Positions 1 to 10,800 of a stretch of DNA of 64,000 nt are shown here, piece by piece. Under the pieces are notes generated by a model, which saw only the letters and a program-made list of their open reading frames with translations, did not search any database and was not told where the DNA came from. The translations under genes and the position numbers were made by a program. Numbering within the stretch: the stretch's first letter is position 1; the number at the start of each line of letters is the position of its first letter. The DNA is from Pedobacter hartonius. Lineage in GTDB: Bacteria > Bacteroidota > Bacteroidia > Sphingobacteriales > Sphingobacteriaceae. The stretch is taken from NCBI RefSeq assembly GCF_900107535.1, contig NZ_FNRA01000001.1:620001-684000 (forward strand), in the 5' to 3' direction.

Positions 1-421
1 TGGACGCCAGGATTTCTCTTGCTGCCTGCAGGATACCTTCCCTGCTTACATAACCTGAGGCCAGGATATTTGCCAGGTTTTCCAGATAGGTTTGTGCCTC
101 TGTAATATGTTTTTCGATAAACTGATCGGCAACAGCAAGATCCAGCCCAAGCTCCGCATATTTTTTGTTGATCGCTTTTAACTTGACGATGAGATCTTTC
201 AGTGGCCTGTGAAAATCCTGGTGTTTCGCTATGCGGTGATAAACTCCGGGTGCGCCGGTCTTTTTGTTTTCAAGAAGCAGGTCGGTAACGCCTGAAAATG
301 CTGAAACCACAAAGACACGGTTATATAGCTGGTCGCCGGTGCGCTCAAATAAAATGATATTTTGTATCACATCCTTCAGGGCACTCATAGAAGTGCCGCC
401 TATCTTTTCTACTGTTAACAT
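1..421 (-). CDS. Aspartate kinase, N-terminal part (runs off the window)
   Basis: The reading frame from the ATG at 421 runs to the window edge without a stop (about 140 codons). It begins MLTVEKIGGTSM, the amino-acid-kinase signature K-x-GGTS that binds ATP phosphates in aspartokinases, and continues with VVSAFSGVTDLLLE, the usual second strand and helix of the fold. Aspartokinase phosphorylates aspartate as the first step toward lysine, threonine and methionine, in the cytoplasm. The C-terminal ACT regulatory domains lie outside the window, so isoform and feedback class cannot be told. The family call is firm; lysC versus another paralogue is not decidable. Confidence 0.85.
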   Translation of the reverse strand, partial: MLTVEKIGGTSMSALKDVIQNIILFERTGDQLYNRVFVVSAFSGVTDLLLENKKTGAPGVYHRIAKHQDFHRPLKDLIVKLKAINKKYAELGLDLAVADQFIEKHITEAQTYLENLANILASGYVSREGILQAAREILAS

Positions 422-442
422 GGTATAATAAAAATGATGATC

Positions 443-478
443 AGGCCAGGTGAATTGCATAGCCTGTATTGCTGGCCT
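443..478 (-). promoter_or_regulatory. Hairpin in the aspartate kinase 5' leader
   Basis: AGGCCAG at 443-449 pairs perfectly with CTGGCCT at 472-478 about 20 bases upstream of the aspartokinase start. It could modulate expression of the minus-strand gene. It does not match a lysine riboswitch as far as I can see, so its role is open. Confidence 0.3.
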
Positions 479-597
479 AAATTATCAATTTTATGGCAAA
501 TCTGCTGAGGTTTTTTTTGTGGATATCCGCAAGAAGATAAAGATAAGATAATGATAAGAATCAGCGCCTTATAACATAATTGAGTAACGCGAAAAGC

Positions 598-626
598 GAA
601 GCCCTGAGTTTAAACTGCAGGGCTTC
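598..626. terminator. Orphan intrinsic terminator-like hairpin
   Basis: GAAGCCCTG (598-606) pairs with CAGGGCTTC (618-626) and is followed by TATTTT. No gene on the plus strand precedes it in the window, and the aspartokinase reads away from it. It is either a leftover of a lost gene or an insulator between the two divergent genes. The rest of 422-799 is AT-rich and shows no gene. Confidence 0.5.
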
Positions 627-799
627 TATTTTGGTGTGTGTTTTTCTTTAATATTAAAGGTATACACTATTATTGTAATATCCTAAATTTCATCATAAAA
701 TATTTATTATTTTAACCGGCCAAACTTCTGATGAATACCTAATCTTTTAATTTGAGCAAAAAAAACGTTTTAACTTCCTGATAAATTCTCCCTTTAATT

Positions 800-807
800 T
801 AGCTTTG
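800..807 (+). promoter_or_regulatory. Bacteroidota -7 box TAGCTTTG of the nuclease gene
   Basis: TAGCTTTG fits the Bacteroidota sigma-A -7 consensus TAnnTTTG and lies 22 bases before the ATG at 829. It contains the TTG at 805 that would otherwise look like an upstream start, so translation must begin downstream at 829. No clear -33 TTG is visible. Confidence 0.65.
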
Positions 808-828
808 CGCCAGCCTTCAATATTTGAA

Positions 829-1767
829 ATGAACTATAAAAAGATACTTTCACCTATCATTGCAATCTTCTTATGCGGAAGCTGCCAGCAATCACAACAA
901 ACTGATTTCAACAGCTACGGACACCAGGCTACCCTGAGCCCTAAATCCGGAACAGCGTCTGCGGCTTCAAAAGACATTCAACTGCCTGACAGCAGCAATG
1001 CTGACCTGGCCGACAGCACTGATCATCTCCTGCTGGGAAACCCAAGCGGCGCAACGGCCGTTACAGAGAACGCAGACAATTACCTGATTGACCACAAATA
1101 TTACATTGAAAGCTACAGCAGAACCAAAGCTGAACCAAACTGGGTGAGCTGGCATATCGGCGCAGAAGACCTCGGCCATGCCGGACGCTCAAATAATTTC
1201 AGGCCTGACACCGATCTGCCACAAGGCTGGTATGAAGCAAATAATACCAGTTACAGAGGTTCCGGCTTCGATAAGGGGCACAATTGTCCGAGTGGCGACC
1301 GCACCAGTTCAACAGCAGCCAACTCCTCAACTTTTTTAATGGACAACATCATTCCGCAGGCACCCAATAACAACCAGCATACCTGGGAACACCTGGAAAG
1401 CTATTGCAGAACACAGGTAAAACGAGGAAATGAGGCCTACGTGATCATGGGAAGTTACGGAACCGGCGGCACAGGTAAAAACGGATACTTTGAAACCATT
1501 GACGATGGCCGGATCAATGTTCCTTCACATCTATGGAAGGTAGTGGTCATCATTCCGGAGGGAGATGATGACCTGCAAAGAATAGGTACCGACACCAGGC
1601 TGATTGCTATTGATACCCCAAATGACAACAGCATCACACCAAACTGGATGAACTATCTCTGTACCGTAAGAGATATTGAAAAAGCAACCGGTTATGACCT
1701 GCTATCTGCCTTACCAAAGGCTCTGCAGGACCGTATAGAACTGAAGAAATTTAAAGGCGGAAACTAA
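829..1767 (+). CDS. DNA/RNA non-specific endonuclease (NucA/Serratia type), lipoprotein
   Basis: Product of 312 residues when started at the ATG at 829. The N-terminus is a lipoprotein signal (hydrophobic IIAIFLCG ending in a Cys inside LCGSC), so it is probably exported and lipidated. A low-complexity Ser/Ala/Asp linker of about 70 residues precedes the Endonuclease_NS domain. The catalytic motif is D-K-G-H (residues 148-151) in place of the classic D-R-G-H, and the metal-binding helix NIIPQ..N..HTWEHLE follows (Glu near 187). The family cuts DNA and RNA with Mg2+ in a beta-beta-alpha metal fold; a surface role in scavenging nucleic acids is plausible. It is monocistronic with its own promoter. 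Confidence 0.88.
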   Translation: MNYKKILSPIIAIFLCGSCQQSQQTDFNSYGHQATLSPKSGTASAASKDIQLPDSSNADLADSTDHLLLGNPSGATAVTENADNYLIDHKYYIESYSRTKAEPNWVSWHIGAEDLGHAGRSNNFRPDTDLPQGWYEANNTSYRGSGFDKGHNCPSGDRTSSTAANSSTFLMDNIIPQAPNNNQHTWEHLESYCRTQVKRGNEAYVIMGSYGTGGTGKNGYFETIDDGRINVPSHLWKVVVIIPEGDDDLQRIGTDTRLIAIDTPNDNSITPNWMNYLCTVRDIEKATGYDLLSALPKALQDRIELKKFKGGN

Positions 1768-1869
1768 GCTCCTATACCGGGAAGGCGCCACGCCATAAGC
1801 CTTTTTATAAGCATGCGAAAAGTGAGAAAGGTCTTTGAACCTTACTTCGAGATCAACTTCGGATGATTT
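1762..1869 (-). pseudogene. AraC/XylS-family regulator, C-terminal relic
   Basis: Read on the minus strand, one frame gives DLEVRFKDLSHFSHAYKK followed by AYGVAPSRYR, the second helix-turn-helix and C-terminal tail of AraC-family activators. The frame has no start and cannot be extended upstream: the preceding 100 bases code in another frame and stop. It overlaps the last codons of the nuclease gene. This is a truncated remnant and cannot make a DNA-binding protein. The stretch 1870-2136 shows nothing else that I recognise. Confidence 0.65.
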
Positions 1870-2136
1870 AAAACTCTTTCTCTGATCAGGTAGTGCATAT
1901 CACTTAATCTTTTTTGCTGCGGCCAGCGGTTGGGTGTGGTGTGGAAGGAATATAGTATCCCCGGCATGCTCTTGTCCTTCTCTGACCTGGCAGCAAATCA
2001 CAAAATCAGACTGAATAAACTGAACAAAGTGAACGTCCGTTTTATTTGATTATCAATCATTTAAACCTCTATTTTGAAAAAAAAATGATGCATTAACCTG
2101 CATGTGTTTTAAAATTAACGCTCCAATTCACCAAAT

Positions 2137-3108
2137 ATGAAGATGATCTTACTGGCAAGTAATGCAACGGCATTACCGGTGCTATATTATTTGCAGCAGC
2201 ATAATCTTTTAAGTGGAATCATCTGTCCGAAAAGACAAACTGAGGATATATTGCAGTTCCGGGACCTGGCAAACGCAGCAGACGTCCCTTTCAGCATGGT
2301 GGAAAGGGAAGAGTTATTTCCGGTGATATCGGCAATGATCACAAAAACCCATGCCGGCATGGTACTGGTCTATACTTTTCCATACCGAATTCCATCATCT
2401 TTATTCAGCTGTGTCAGCTATGGGTTCTATAATATCCATTATAGTCTTCTGCCGGCATACAAGGGCCCGGCGCCGCTTTTCTGGCAACTAAAAAAAGGCG
2501 ATAAAGAGAGCGGAATCACCATTCATCAGATGGATGACCAATTTGATCAGGGGCCGGTAGTCCGCCAGCTTGCTGTGCCCATACTACAGGGAGAGAATGA
2601 AGGCCTGCTGGGTTTAAGGCTAAGCCACCTTTCCGTTGCCCTGCTAAAAGAACTCATCGAAACGGATTTCCGCCCCGCGGGAGAAGAGCATAAAGAACAA
2701 CATCCATCATATTTCAGCCGGCCGGATGCGCAGGATATCGCCATCAGCTGGCAGCATCAAACTGCAGCGGAAATCGAAAACCTGGTAAACGCCTGTAACC
2801 CCTATACTAAAGGCGCTGTGACCTGGTTCAGGCAACAGCCTATAAGGATCCTGGAAGTAAATCCTGCTGATGCCGCCGATATCCCTGAAACAACACCCGG
2901 TACCATTATACATGCAGATCCGCAACACGGAATATTTGTGCTGTGTGCAGACCGGAATATACTGCGGATAAACATTCTGCAGCTGAGCGAAGGCATCTTC
3001 ACAGGCTTTAAACTATCCGCCATAGGCGTAAAAGCCGGGGACAGGTTTGAAGACATGCCTGCCCTACACTCCCGGAAACAAACTCATCAAATCATAAACA
3101 AACATTAA
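2137..3108 (+). CDS. Formyltransferase-family protein (methionyl-tRNA formyltransferase fold)
   Basis: 323 residues. The N-terminal half has the 10-formyl-tetrahydrofolate-dependent Formyl_trans_N signature: N99-x-H101 in YNIHYSLLPAYKGPAP, and Asp137 in QFDQGPVV, corresponding to the Asn/His/Asp catalytic triad of Fmt and of sugar N-formyltransferases. The C-terminal part (about 230-310) resembles the Formyl_trans_C domain but is divergent. It is probably not the housekeeping Fmt, because it is the first gene of an operon with three tail-collar genes (next start 3 bases after its stop). It could formylate a sugar amine or another amine linked to that operon; the substrate is unknown. Confidence 0.75.
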   Translation: MKMILLASNATALPVLYYLQQHNLLSGIICPKRQTEDILQFRDLANAADVPFSMVEREELFPVISAMITKTHAGMVLVYTFPYRIPSSLFSCVSYGFYNIHYSLLPAYKGPAPLFWQLKKGDKESGITIHQMDDQFDQGPVVRQLAVPILQGENEGLLGLRLSHLSVALLKELIETDFRPAGEEHKEQHPSYFSRPDAQDIAISWQHQTAAEIENLVNACNPYTKGAVTWFRQQPIRILEVNPADAADIPETTPGTIIHADPQHGIFVLCADRNILRINILQLSEGIFTGFKLSAIGVKAGDRFEDMPALHSRKQTHQIINKH

Positions 3109-3111
3109 AAA

Positions 3112-3639
3112 ATGGAGAATTACATAGGAGAAATTCGAATGTTCGCCGGAAATTTTGCACCACAGGACTGGGCGCTGTGTAACGGAAGCCTGCTCCCAAT
3201 ATCGCAAAACGAGACGCTTTTTACGCTGATTGGCACCACCTACGGCGGCGATGGCGTCACAACTTTTCAATTACCTGACCTGCGCAGCAGGGTGCCTGTA
3301 CATGTGGGCAATGGAACGGGTATCCCCAATGTAGTAGCCGGACAAACGGGAGGCACCGAAAATTTAACGCTGACAGTAGCCAACCTGCCTGCGCACAGCC
3401 ATACGGTAAACGGGGTAAATGCGACCGGAACATCAGGAAATCCGGCAGGACTATTTCCTGCAACGCCTGATACAGCGGGAAGAAACGCCTATATCACCAC
3501 ACCCGCAGCAAACATGGTGCAAATGAACAACAGCAGTATTGTTCCTGCCGGTAACGGACTCCCGGTGCCTGTTATGCAACCCTACGTAACCATCAATTTT
3601 ATCATCGCCCTCTACGGCATATTCCCATCATTTAGTTAG
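3112..3639 (+). CDS. Phage tail collar domain protein 1 (MdpB-like)
   Basis: 175 residues. The N-terminus ENYIGEIRMFAGNFAPQDWA leads into the Tail Collar domain (about residues 5-62: CNG.LLPI..N..LF.L.G..YGGDG..TF.LPDLR). A Gly/Ala/Asn-rich middle follows, and the end MQPYVTINFIIALYGIFPSF is shared with the two next genes. Relatives are annotated as microcystin-dependent protein MdpB or tail fibre protein. No signal peptide and no other phage gene is present. It is the second gene of the 2137-4696 operon and a paralogue of the next two. Function in Bacteroidota is not established. Confidence 0.85.
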   Translation: MENYIGEIRMFAGNFAPQDWALCNGSLLPISQNETLFTLIGTTYGGDGVTTFQLPDLRSRVPVHVGNGTGIPNVVAGQTGGTENLTLTVANLPAHSHTVNGVNATGTSGNPAGLFPATPDTAGRNAYITTPAANMVQMNNSSIVPAGNGLPVPVMQPYVTINFIIALYGIFPSFS

Positions 3640-3646
3640 ATTTTTT

Positions 3647-4141
3647 ATGGAACCATATATAGCAGAAATCAGGATTTTCGCATTTAACCAGATCCCAAGA
3701 GGATGGGCAGCGTGCAACGGGGCACTACTGCCTATCAATCAGAATGCAGCATTATTTTCATTGTTAGGGACACAGTTTGGCGGCAACGGAACAACCAACT
3801 TTGCCCTGCCCGACCTGCGCGGCCGTGTGCCCATGGGAGCCGGCCCGTCCAATACACAGGGGGCCCTGGGCGGTACAACCACCACCACGCTGAACATTAC
3901 AAACCTGCCTGTGCATAACCATCTGATAAAGGCCTCAACAACAGCAGCCAGCCAGCTTTCGCCAGAGGCCAACTTTTTTGCAGCTTCTGCAGACAATGAA
4001 TATGCTACCGGCACGATAGCACCAATGGCAACCGGAATGTTATCAAATACCGGCGGTAATATCCCTGTCAGTAATGTCCAGCCTTACCTGGCCACCACAT
4101 TTGCAATCGCTATACAGGGAATATTCCCATCCAGACCTTAA
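3647..4141 (+). CDS. Phage tail collar domain protein 2 (MdpB-like)
   Basis: 164 residues, starting 7 bases after the previous stop. It has the same architecture as its neighbours: EPYIAEIRIFAFNQIPRGWA at the N-terminus, the collar motif CNGALLPINQN..LFSLLG..FGGNG..NFALPDLRGRVP, and the closing VQPYLATTFAIAIQGIFPS. It is the most divergent of the three in the first 20 residues (RGWAAC instead of RDWAFC), so the triplet is an old duplication with room for specialisation, possibly as a hetero-oligomer. No export signal is seen. Confidence 0.85.
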   Translation: MEPYIAEIRIFAFNQIPRGWAACNGALLPINQNAALFSLLGTQFGGNGTTNFALPDLRGRVPMGAGPSNTQGALGGTTTTTLNITNLPVHNHLIKASTTAASQLSPEANFFAASADNEYATGTIAPMATGMLSNTGGNIPVSNVQPYLATTFAIAIQGIFPSRP

Positions 4142-4168
4142 ACAGGACATACATTTAAACAAACTCAT

Positions 4169-4696
4169 ATGGACGCTTATATTGGAGAAATCCGAATTTT
4201 CTGCGGCACTTTTGCTCCCCGTGACTGGGCCTTTTGCAATGGCGCACTTCTTCCTATCAACCAAAACACCCCCCTTTTTTCAATCCTTGGCGTTACTTAC
4301 GGAGGTAACGGGACTAACAATTTTGCCCTGCCTAACCTGAACGGGGCAAGCCCCCTTGGAGCAGGACAGGGACCAGGGCTTTCCCCTTACGCACTGGGAG
4401 AAAGTGCGGGCAGCACAAGTTATACCTTAGACACATCAACCATGCCTCCTCATAGCCACCTCCCCGTTAACGCATCGAGCGCCAGCGCCAATGCCGCAAC
4501 AGCAGAGGGCAACCTGCCGGCGGCAATGACTGCGGGAAAGGTAAAGACCAATAAGTACGCAAATAGCGCAGATACACTCCTTAACCCCCAGGCAGCAGGG
4601 CTTTCAGGAAGTTCTTTACCTGCAAGCAATATGCAACCCTACCTGCCGCTCAACTTTATCATTTGTATGAACGGGATTTTCCCGCCAAGACCATAA
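4169..4696 (+). CDS. Phage tail collar domain protein 3 (MdpB-like)
   Basis: 175 residues. N-terminus DAYIGEIRIFCGTFAPRDWA, collar motif CNGALLPINQN..LFSILG..YGGNG..NFALPNLNG, and C-terminus MQPYLPLNFIICMNGIFPP. It looks closest to the first copy in length and in the G.FAP.DWA segment. It ends the formyltransferase/tail-collar operon and is followed by an intrinsic terminator at 4705-4724, which separates the operon from the adhesin gene. Confidence 0.85.
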   Translation: MDAYIGEIRIFCGTFAPRDWAFCNGALLPINQNTPLFSILGVTYGGNGTNNFALPNLNGASPLGAGQGPGLSPYALGESAGSTSYTLDTSTMPPHSHLPVNASSASANAATAEGNLPAAMTAGKVKTNKYANSADTLLNPQAAGLSGSSLPASNMQPYLPLNFIICMNGIFPPRP

Positions 4697-4704
4697 GCTT
4701 CCAG

Positions 4705-4724
4705 AGCCGCCTCAACAGGCGGCT
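4705..4724 (+). terminator. Terminator of the tail-collar operon
   Basis: AGCCGCCT (4705-4712), loop CAAC, AGGCGGCT (4717-4724), then TTATT. A short GC-rich perfect stem 8 bases after the last stop codon fits an intrinsic terminator. Confidence 0.75.
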
Positions 4725-4866
4725 TTATTCAAATCCATGTAAAGCCGTTAAACTATGATCAAAATTTTACCGTAATCCTGATAAAATATAAAGCGCTTGA
4801 GGGGGAAGCTATTTATACATTTTCTATGATAACGCTCCCCCCTTTCTCTAATTATATTTTACGATT

Positions 4867-7800
4867 ATGAAATTTAACCTCTCCGCATTACTGCTCTTTT
4901 TGATTGCTTTTAATGCAAATGCCCAAATGACTAATTTTTCGGGCAACCTCCTTAACTCGCAGATCTTCACAAGGCCGGATCTGGTATTTGACGATGGAAT
5001 AAATTACGATGCGCAGCTAAACGCCTCTGATCTAAAGCCCGGCAGCGGTACGTACAATTATTATGTACAAAATATTATACCCTCGGTTACGGGCACTTAT
5101 ACTATTGATGTAAGCTCAGCTGTTTTAACCCCGACAGATGTTGCCGGCAATACGAATGACACCTATCTGTTCGTCTATTCGGGTAATTTTAATTATTTGT
5201 CTCCCCTGACCAACCTCGTCAGGGCCAATGACGATTTCAGCAACCTTACGGTTCTTTCCAGGGTCACGAATCTTAGCCTGACCGCAGGAACGGTGTATTA
5301 CCTCGTCTTAAGCTCCTACACATCCGGACAAACCGGGCCTTTAAGCTTTTCTGTTACCGGCCCGGCAAATGTAACCGTTGGCGGACCTGTGATCAATACC
5401 CTTAGTAACATGACACCCATGACCGGCTGCTCCGGAAGTCCTTCGACCTCCCAGTCGTTCACCGTTGACGGTAGTAACTTAACCGGCAATATCGCATTAA
5501 CAGCGCCCACCGGTTTTGAAATCTCGACTACGCCGGGAGGTATATATGGAGGTACGCTGATGCTGACTCCAACGGCCGGCAGCGTAGCCTTAACTACTGT
5601 TTACGCACGACTGGCCGCTACCGCAACGGGTACTCCTGCGGGCAGCATCACGGTTTCTTCCGGAACAACAACCAAAACTGTCGCACTAAGCGGCACAGTC
5701 AATACCACACCGTCGATTGTATTAGGCAGCATCACCCCGGTGAATTCTGTCGCCACGTCCTTTGCTATTCCCTATACCGTCGCAAGCGGCTCTCCGAATC
5801 AGTATTCCATCACTACCGGCGGCATCACCCCTATGCCGGGGTTCAGTGCCGTCAGCAATGCAACACTTGGCGCCACACCAATAACTGTAACTATTCCGGC
5901 AAGCGCCGCGAATACGTATAACTTCAGCTTAACAGTAAGGAATAGTGTAACAGGCTGTACTTCACCTGCCACTCCCTTCACTGTAACCATTGTTCCCAAC
6001 ACAACAACGGTGTCTTCTATTCTGAGGGCTTCGCCCGATCCAACCAGTGCAGCCACCGTCAATTATACGGTTACTTTTGCCGGTGCCGTAACAGGTGTAG
6101 ATGCTGCTGATTTCGCACTAACGGCCACAGCCTCAGCTGCAGCCGCCATCGGCACGCCAGCAGGCAGCGGCACTACATGGACTGTTCCTGTAAATTCCAT
6201 CACCGGGGACGGAACAATCAGGCTTGATTTCACAGGCCTCACAGGCGTAACGCCTAACGTGAGTTCAGCATATATTACAGGTGATGTATATACTATTGAC
6301 CATACCCCGCCGGTTGTTTCATCAGTAAGTTCCACCGCCTTAGATGCCACATACATGGCAGGGGCTAACCTGAATATACAGGTCAGTTTTCCGGAGAATG
6401 TGACGGCCACCGGCACTCCCCAGCTGGCCCTTAATTCCGGCGGAACCGCCAGCTATGCTTCAGGTTCCGGCACGGGAACACTTACTTTCAGTTATACCGT
6501 TGGAGCAGGCGATTCCAGTCCTGATCTGGACTACACTGCCACCAGTTCACTCAGCCTTGCAGGCGGAACACTAACAGACGCCGCAGGAAATAACGCGGCA
6601 CTTACTTTACCTGCAGTAGGCGGCGCCAGTTCTTTAGGCGGCCAGAAAGCCATTGTTATTGATGGCATTGCCCCGGTAGTCAGTAATGTGGCTGTTCCGG
6701 CTAACGGCAGTTATGGTACAGGACAAAACCTGGACTTTACGGTAAACATGAGCGAAGCGGTTACTGTAAATACCGGCGGAGGCATTCCTGCCATAGCTGT
6801 TACACTCAATACCGGAGGTACTGTAAATGCGGCTTACCTATCCGGCAGCGGTACTTCTGCTTTGACTTTCCGTTATACAGTTGCAACGGGAAATGCAGAC
6901 AATGATGGTATTATCCTGAGTTCTGTAATCGCTTTAAACGGAGGTACGTTAAAAGATGCGGCGGGAAATAATGCGGTATTGACTTTAAACAACCCCGGCA
7001 TGACCACAGGAATTTTAGTTGATGGCGTCGCACCTGTTGTCAGTACCATCGCAATAGTTGGCCCTGCTGCAACCAATGCAGCAAGTGTTGAATTTACAGT
7101 GACTTTCTCTGAGAGCGTTTCAGGAGCAGACATCAGTGACTTCATTACCACTGGTTCCGTTGCGGCTACTATTGCGTCCATCAGCCCTGTATCCGGATCT
7201 GTTTATACGGTAACTGTCAATTCAATTACGGGAGCGGGGATTCTGCGTCTGGACCTGAACAGCACGGGAACCGGGATAACCGATGTCTCAGGCAATCCGG
7301 TCAGCGGTGGTTTTATCACCGGGGATAGCTATAACATAGACCGGGTAACACCTGTTGTTGCTACTGTAAATGTTCCTGCTAATGCCACTTATATTGCCGG
7401 ACAGAACCTCGACTTTACAGTAAACTTTGACGAGGCTGTGAACGTAACGGGTTCACCCTACCTGGGTATTACCCTAAACACCGGTGGTACAGTACAGGCT
7501 GCCTATCTTTCCGGCAGCGGCACTACAGCCCTTACTTTCCACTATACTGTAGTGACAGGCAATCTGGACAATGACGGGATTATACCGGATGCCGCAGTTA
7601 CTTTGAATGGTGGAACGATTTTGGACAATACAAACAATATTGCCGTGCTTACCCTGAATGGTGTTCCTCCGGTAACAGGAATACTCGTGGATGCAGTTGC
7701 ACCGGTAGTCAGCAGTGTGGCTGTTCCTGTCAACGGAAATTACGGAGCAGGACAAGATCTTGATTTTATTGTAAATACAAGTGAAACTGTTACCGTAGGT

Positions 7801-10800
7801 ACCGGCGGGGGCACCCCATTTGTAGAAGTAACCCTGAATACCGGCGGTACAGTAAATGCTTTTTATCTTTCCGGCAGCGGTACTCCGGCCTTAACCTTCC
7901 GTTATACGGTAGCGGCCGGAAATGCGGATAACGACGGAATTGTACTTGCCGCTGCAATTACTCCAAACGGAGGCACGTTAAGAGATGCTGCGGGTAATGA
8001 TGCCATACCGGGCTTAAACAACCCCGGTGTTACCACAGCCATTTTGGTTGATGGTATTGCCCCTGTCAGCACTAGTGTTGCTGTACCTGCAAACGCCAGT
8101 TATGGAACAGGTCAGTACCTGGATTTTATGGTAAACATGACAGAAATGGTTACGGTAAATACCACAACAGGAATACCTTCGATTGACCTTACACTTAATA
8201 CCGGCGGTACGGTACAGGCTGCCTATCTTTCCGGCAGCGGTACTGCAGCACTGACCTTTCGTTATACCATAGCGGCAGGAAATACAGACAATGACGGAAT
8301 AATACTCGCAAATACAATTGTATTGAACGGCGGCACGTTAAAAGATGCTGCCGGCAATAACGCAGTACCTGCTTTAAATAATCTTGGTACTACAACAGCA
8401 GTACTTGTTGACGGGAATGCTCCTGTCGTTAGTACGATTGCAAGAGTTGGAGCCGCGCTGACCAATGCCGCCAGTGTGGATTATACTGTTACTTTCTCTG
8501 AGGATATTTCAGGACTGGACATCAGTGATTTCAGCACAACTGCCACCGGTTCCGCTGCTGGCACCATTGCCGCAGTCAACCCTGTATCCGGATCTGTATA
8601 TACCGTCACTGTGAATTCAATTACCGGAGACGGCACCTTACGCCTGGATCTCAATAACACTGGCACCGGTATTACTGATATCGCTGCCAATCCGCTGAAC
8701 GGTGGTTTTATCACAGGGGAGGCCTATACGGTAGACCGCATTACTCCTGTCATTGCTACGGTGGGCCTTCCTGCCAATGCAACTTACGTAGCGGGTCAGA
8801 ACCTTGATCTTACGCTGAACCTGAGTGAAAATGTTACCGTAACAGGAGCACCTGTTGTTGGCCTTACGTTAAACACAGGCGGCGCTGTAAATGCGGTTTA
8901 CCTTTCTGGCAGCGGTACAGCTGCTTTAACCTTCCGTTATACCGTAGTCACCGGAGATCTGGATGATGACGGCATTACCCTGGCTTCCGCACCTGTATTA
9001 AGCGGAGGAACGATAACGGACGATGCGGGTAACCCTGCAGATCTTACTTTAAACGGAATTGCCCCAACAACAGGAATACTTGTAGATGCGGCTGCCCCTG
9101 TGGTCAGCAGTGTTACCGTGCCTGCAAACGGCAATTACGGAACAGGGCAGAACCTGGACTTTACAGTCAACTTCAGTGAAAATACAACGGTCAGTACAAC
9201 CGGAGGAATACCTTCGATTGATCTTACACTCAATACCGGCGGTACGGTACAGGCAGCCTATCTCTCGGGCAGCGGTACTGCAGCACTGACCTTCCGTTAT
9301 ACAGTAGCGGCAGGAAATACAGACCATGACGGGGTCATATTAGCCAATACAATTGCTTTGAACGGCGGCACATTAAAAGATGCTGCCGGTAATGACGCAA
9401 TACCTGTTTTAAACAACACAGGTGCCACAACGGCTGTGCTTGTTGACGGAACAGCCCCTGTTGTTACTGCAATTGCAAGGGTCAGCGCCGCCTTAACCAA
9501 TGCCGCCAGCCTGGATTATACTGTCACTTTCTCTGAGAATATTTCAGGACTTGAAATCAGTGATTTCACAGCAACTGCCACCGGTTCTGCTACAGGCACT
9601 GTTGCGGCGGCCAGCCCTGTATCGGGGTCTGTTTATACCGTAACTGTCAGTTCAATTACAGGTCTGGGTACCTTGCGGCTGGATCTTAACAATGCAGGAA
9701 CCGGGATCATCGATATCGCAAACAACCCGGTTAGCAGTGGTTTTAACACCGGAGAGCTTTACACGATAGACCGCGTTATCCCAACCTTAAGTGCAGTAAC
9801 CATCACATCTAACAATGTACAGCCCACTAAAGCAACCACGGGCGATGTGGTTACCGTTACCTTCAGTTCCGATGAAACCCTCCAGACACCTGTAGTGAGT
9901 ATCACGGGCCATAATGCAACGGTGCTGAATACCGCCGGAAACAACTGGACTGCCACCTATACGTTAACGGCTTCTGATACCGAAGGAAATGTACCCTTCA
10001 GCATTGACTTCAGTGACCTGGCGGCCAATGCGGGAATTACGGTAACCTCTGGAACAGGATCAGTCACCTTTGACAAAACCGCCCCTGCTATCCCATCCGG
10101 TCTGGCTGCCACCTCCGGAAACACACAGATCCAGCTGAACTGGACGGCGGACACAGAAACGGACCTTGCCGGTTACAGCATCCTGTACGGAACAAGTCCT
10201 GCTCCCGCTACGCTCTTAACTACCATCCCCGCGGGAACCACTACGTACACACATACCGGGCTCAGCAACGGGATAACGTATTTCTACAGGATTCTTGCTA
10301 CCGATCAAACCGGCAACAGCAGTACAGCCAGTGCAGATGTTACGGCTATTCCAAAAGCAGGCCAGACCATCACATTTAATACCATAGCGGCTAAAACTTA
10401 CGGTGATGCTGATTTCACCTTAGGCGCAGCAAATTCATCGGCAGGCCTTCCGGTTACGTATACAGCAACTGATCCGGCCATCGTTGCCATTACAGGCAAT
10501 ACTGCAAAAATCCTGAAAGCAGGAAGTACAGTGATTACGGCGAGTCAGCCGGGCAATGCAGCATTTAACCCTGCTCCCGCTGTACCACAAACGCTGAGCA
10601 CAGGTTTAAAAGACCTGACTATAGTAAACACCAGCAGGGCGAAAGTTTATGGCGATGTTTTAACCAATACCGATTTCAGCGGATCTGTCACAGGCATTGT
10701 AAATAATGACAATATCACCTTGACCCGTAGCAGTACAGGAGCCGCTGCAAGTGCGACAACCGGAACTTATCCTATTGTTGCTGCGCTTAGTGATCCGGAT

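Noticed and set aside
443..478. Lysine riboswitch in the aspartokinase leader
   Set aside because: Only one simple hairpin is visible and the conserved lysine aptamer core is not there.
3112..4696. Prophage, because of tail-collar proteins
   Set aside because: No integrase, terminase, capsid, lysis or baseplate gene is present; the three genes form a short operon with a formyltransferase.
6013..9774. Regular repeats that could suggest a CRISPR array
   Set aside because: The repeats are about 320-355 bases, in frame, and code for Ig-like domains; there are no short identical repeats with unique spacers.
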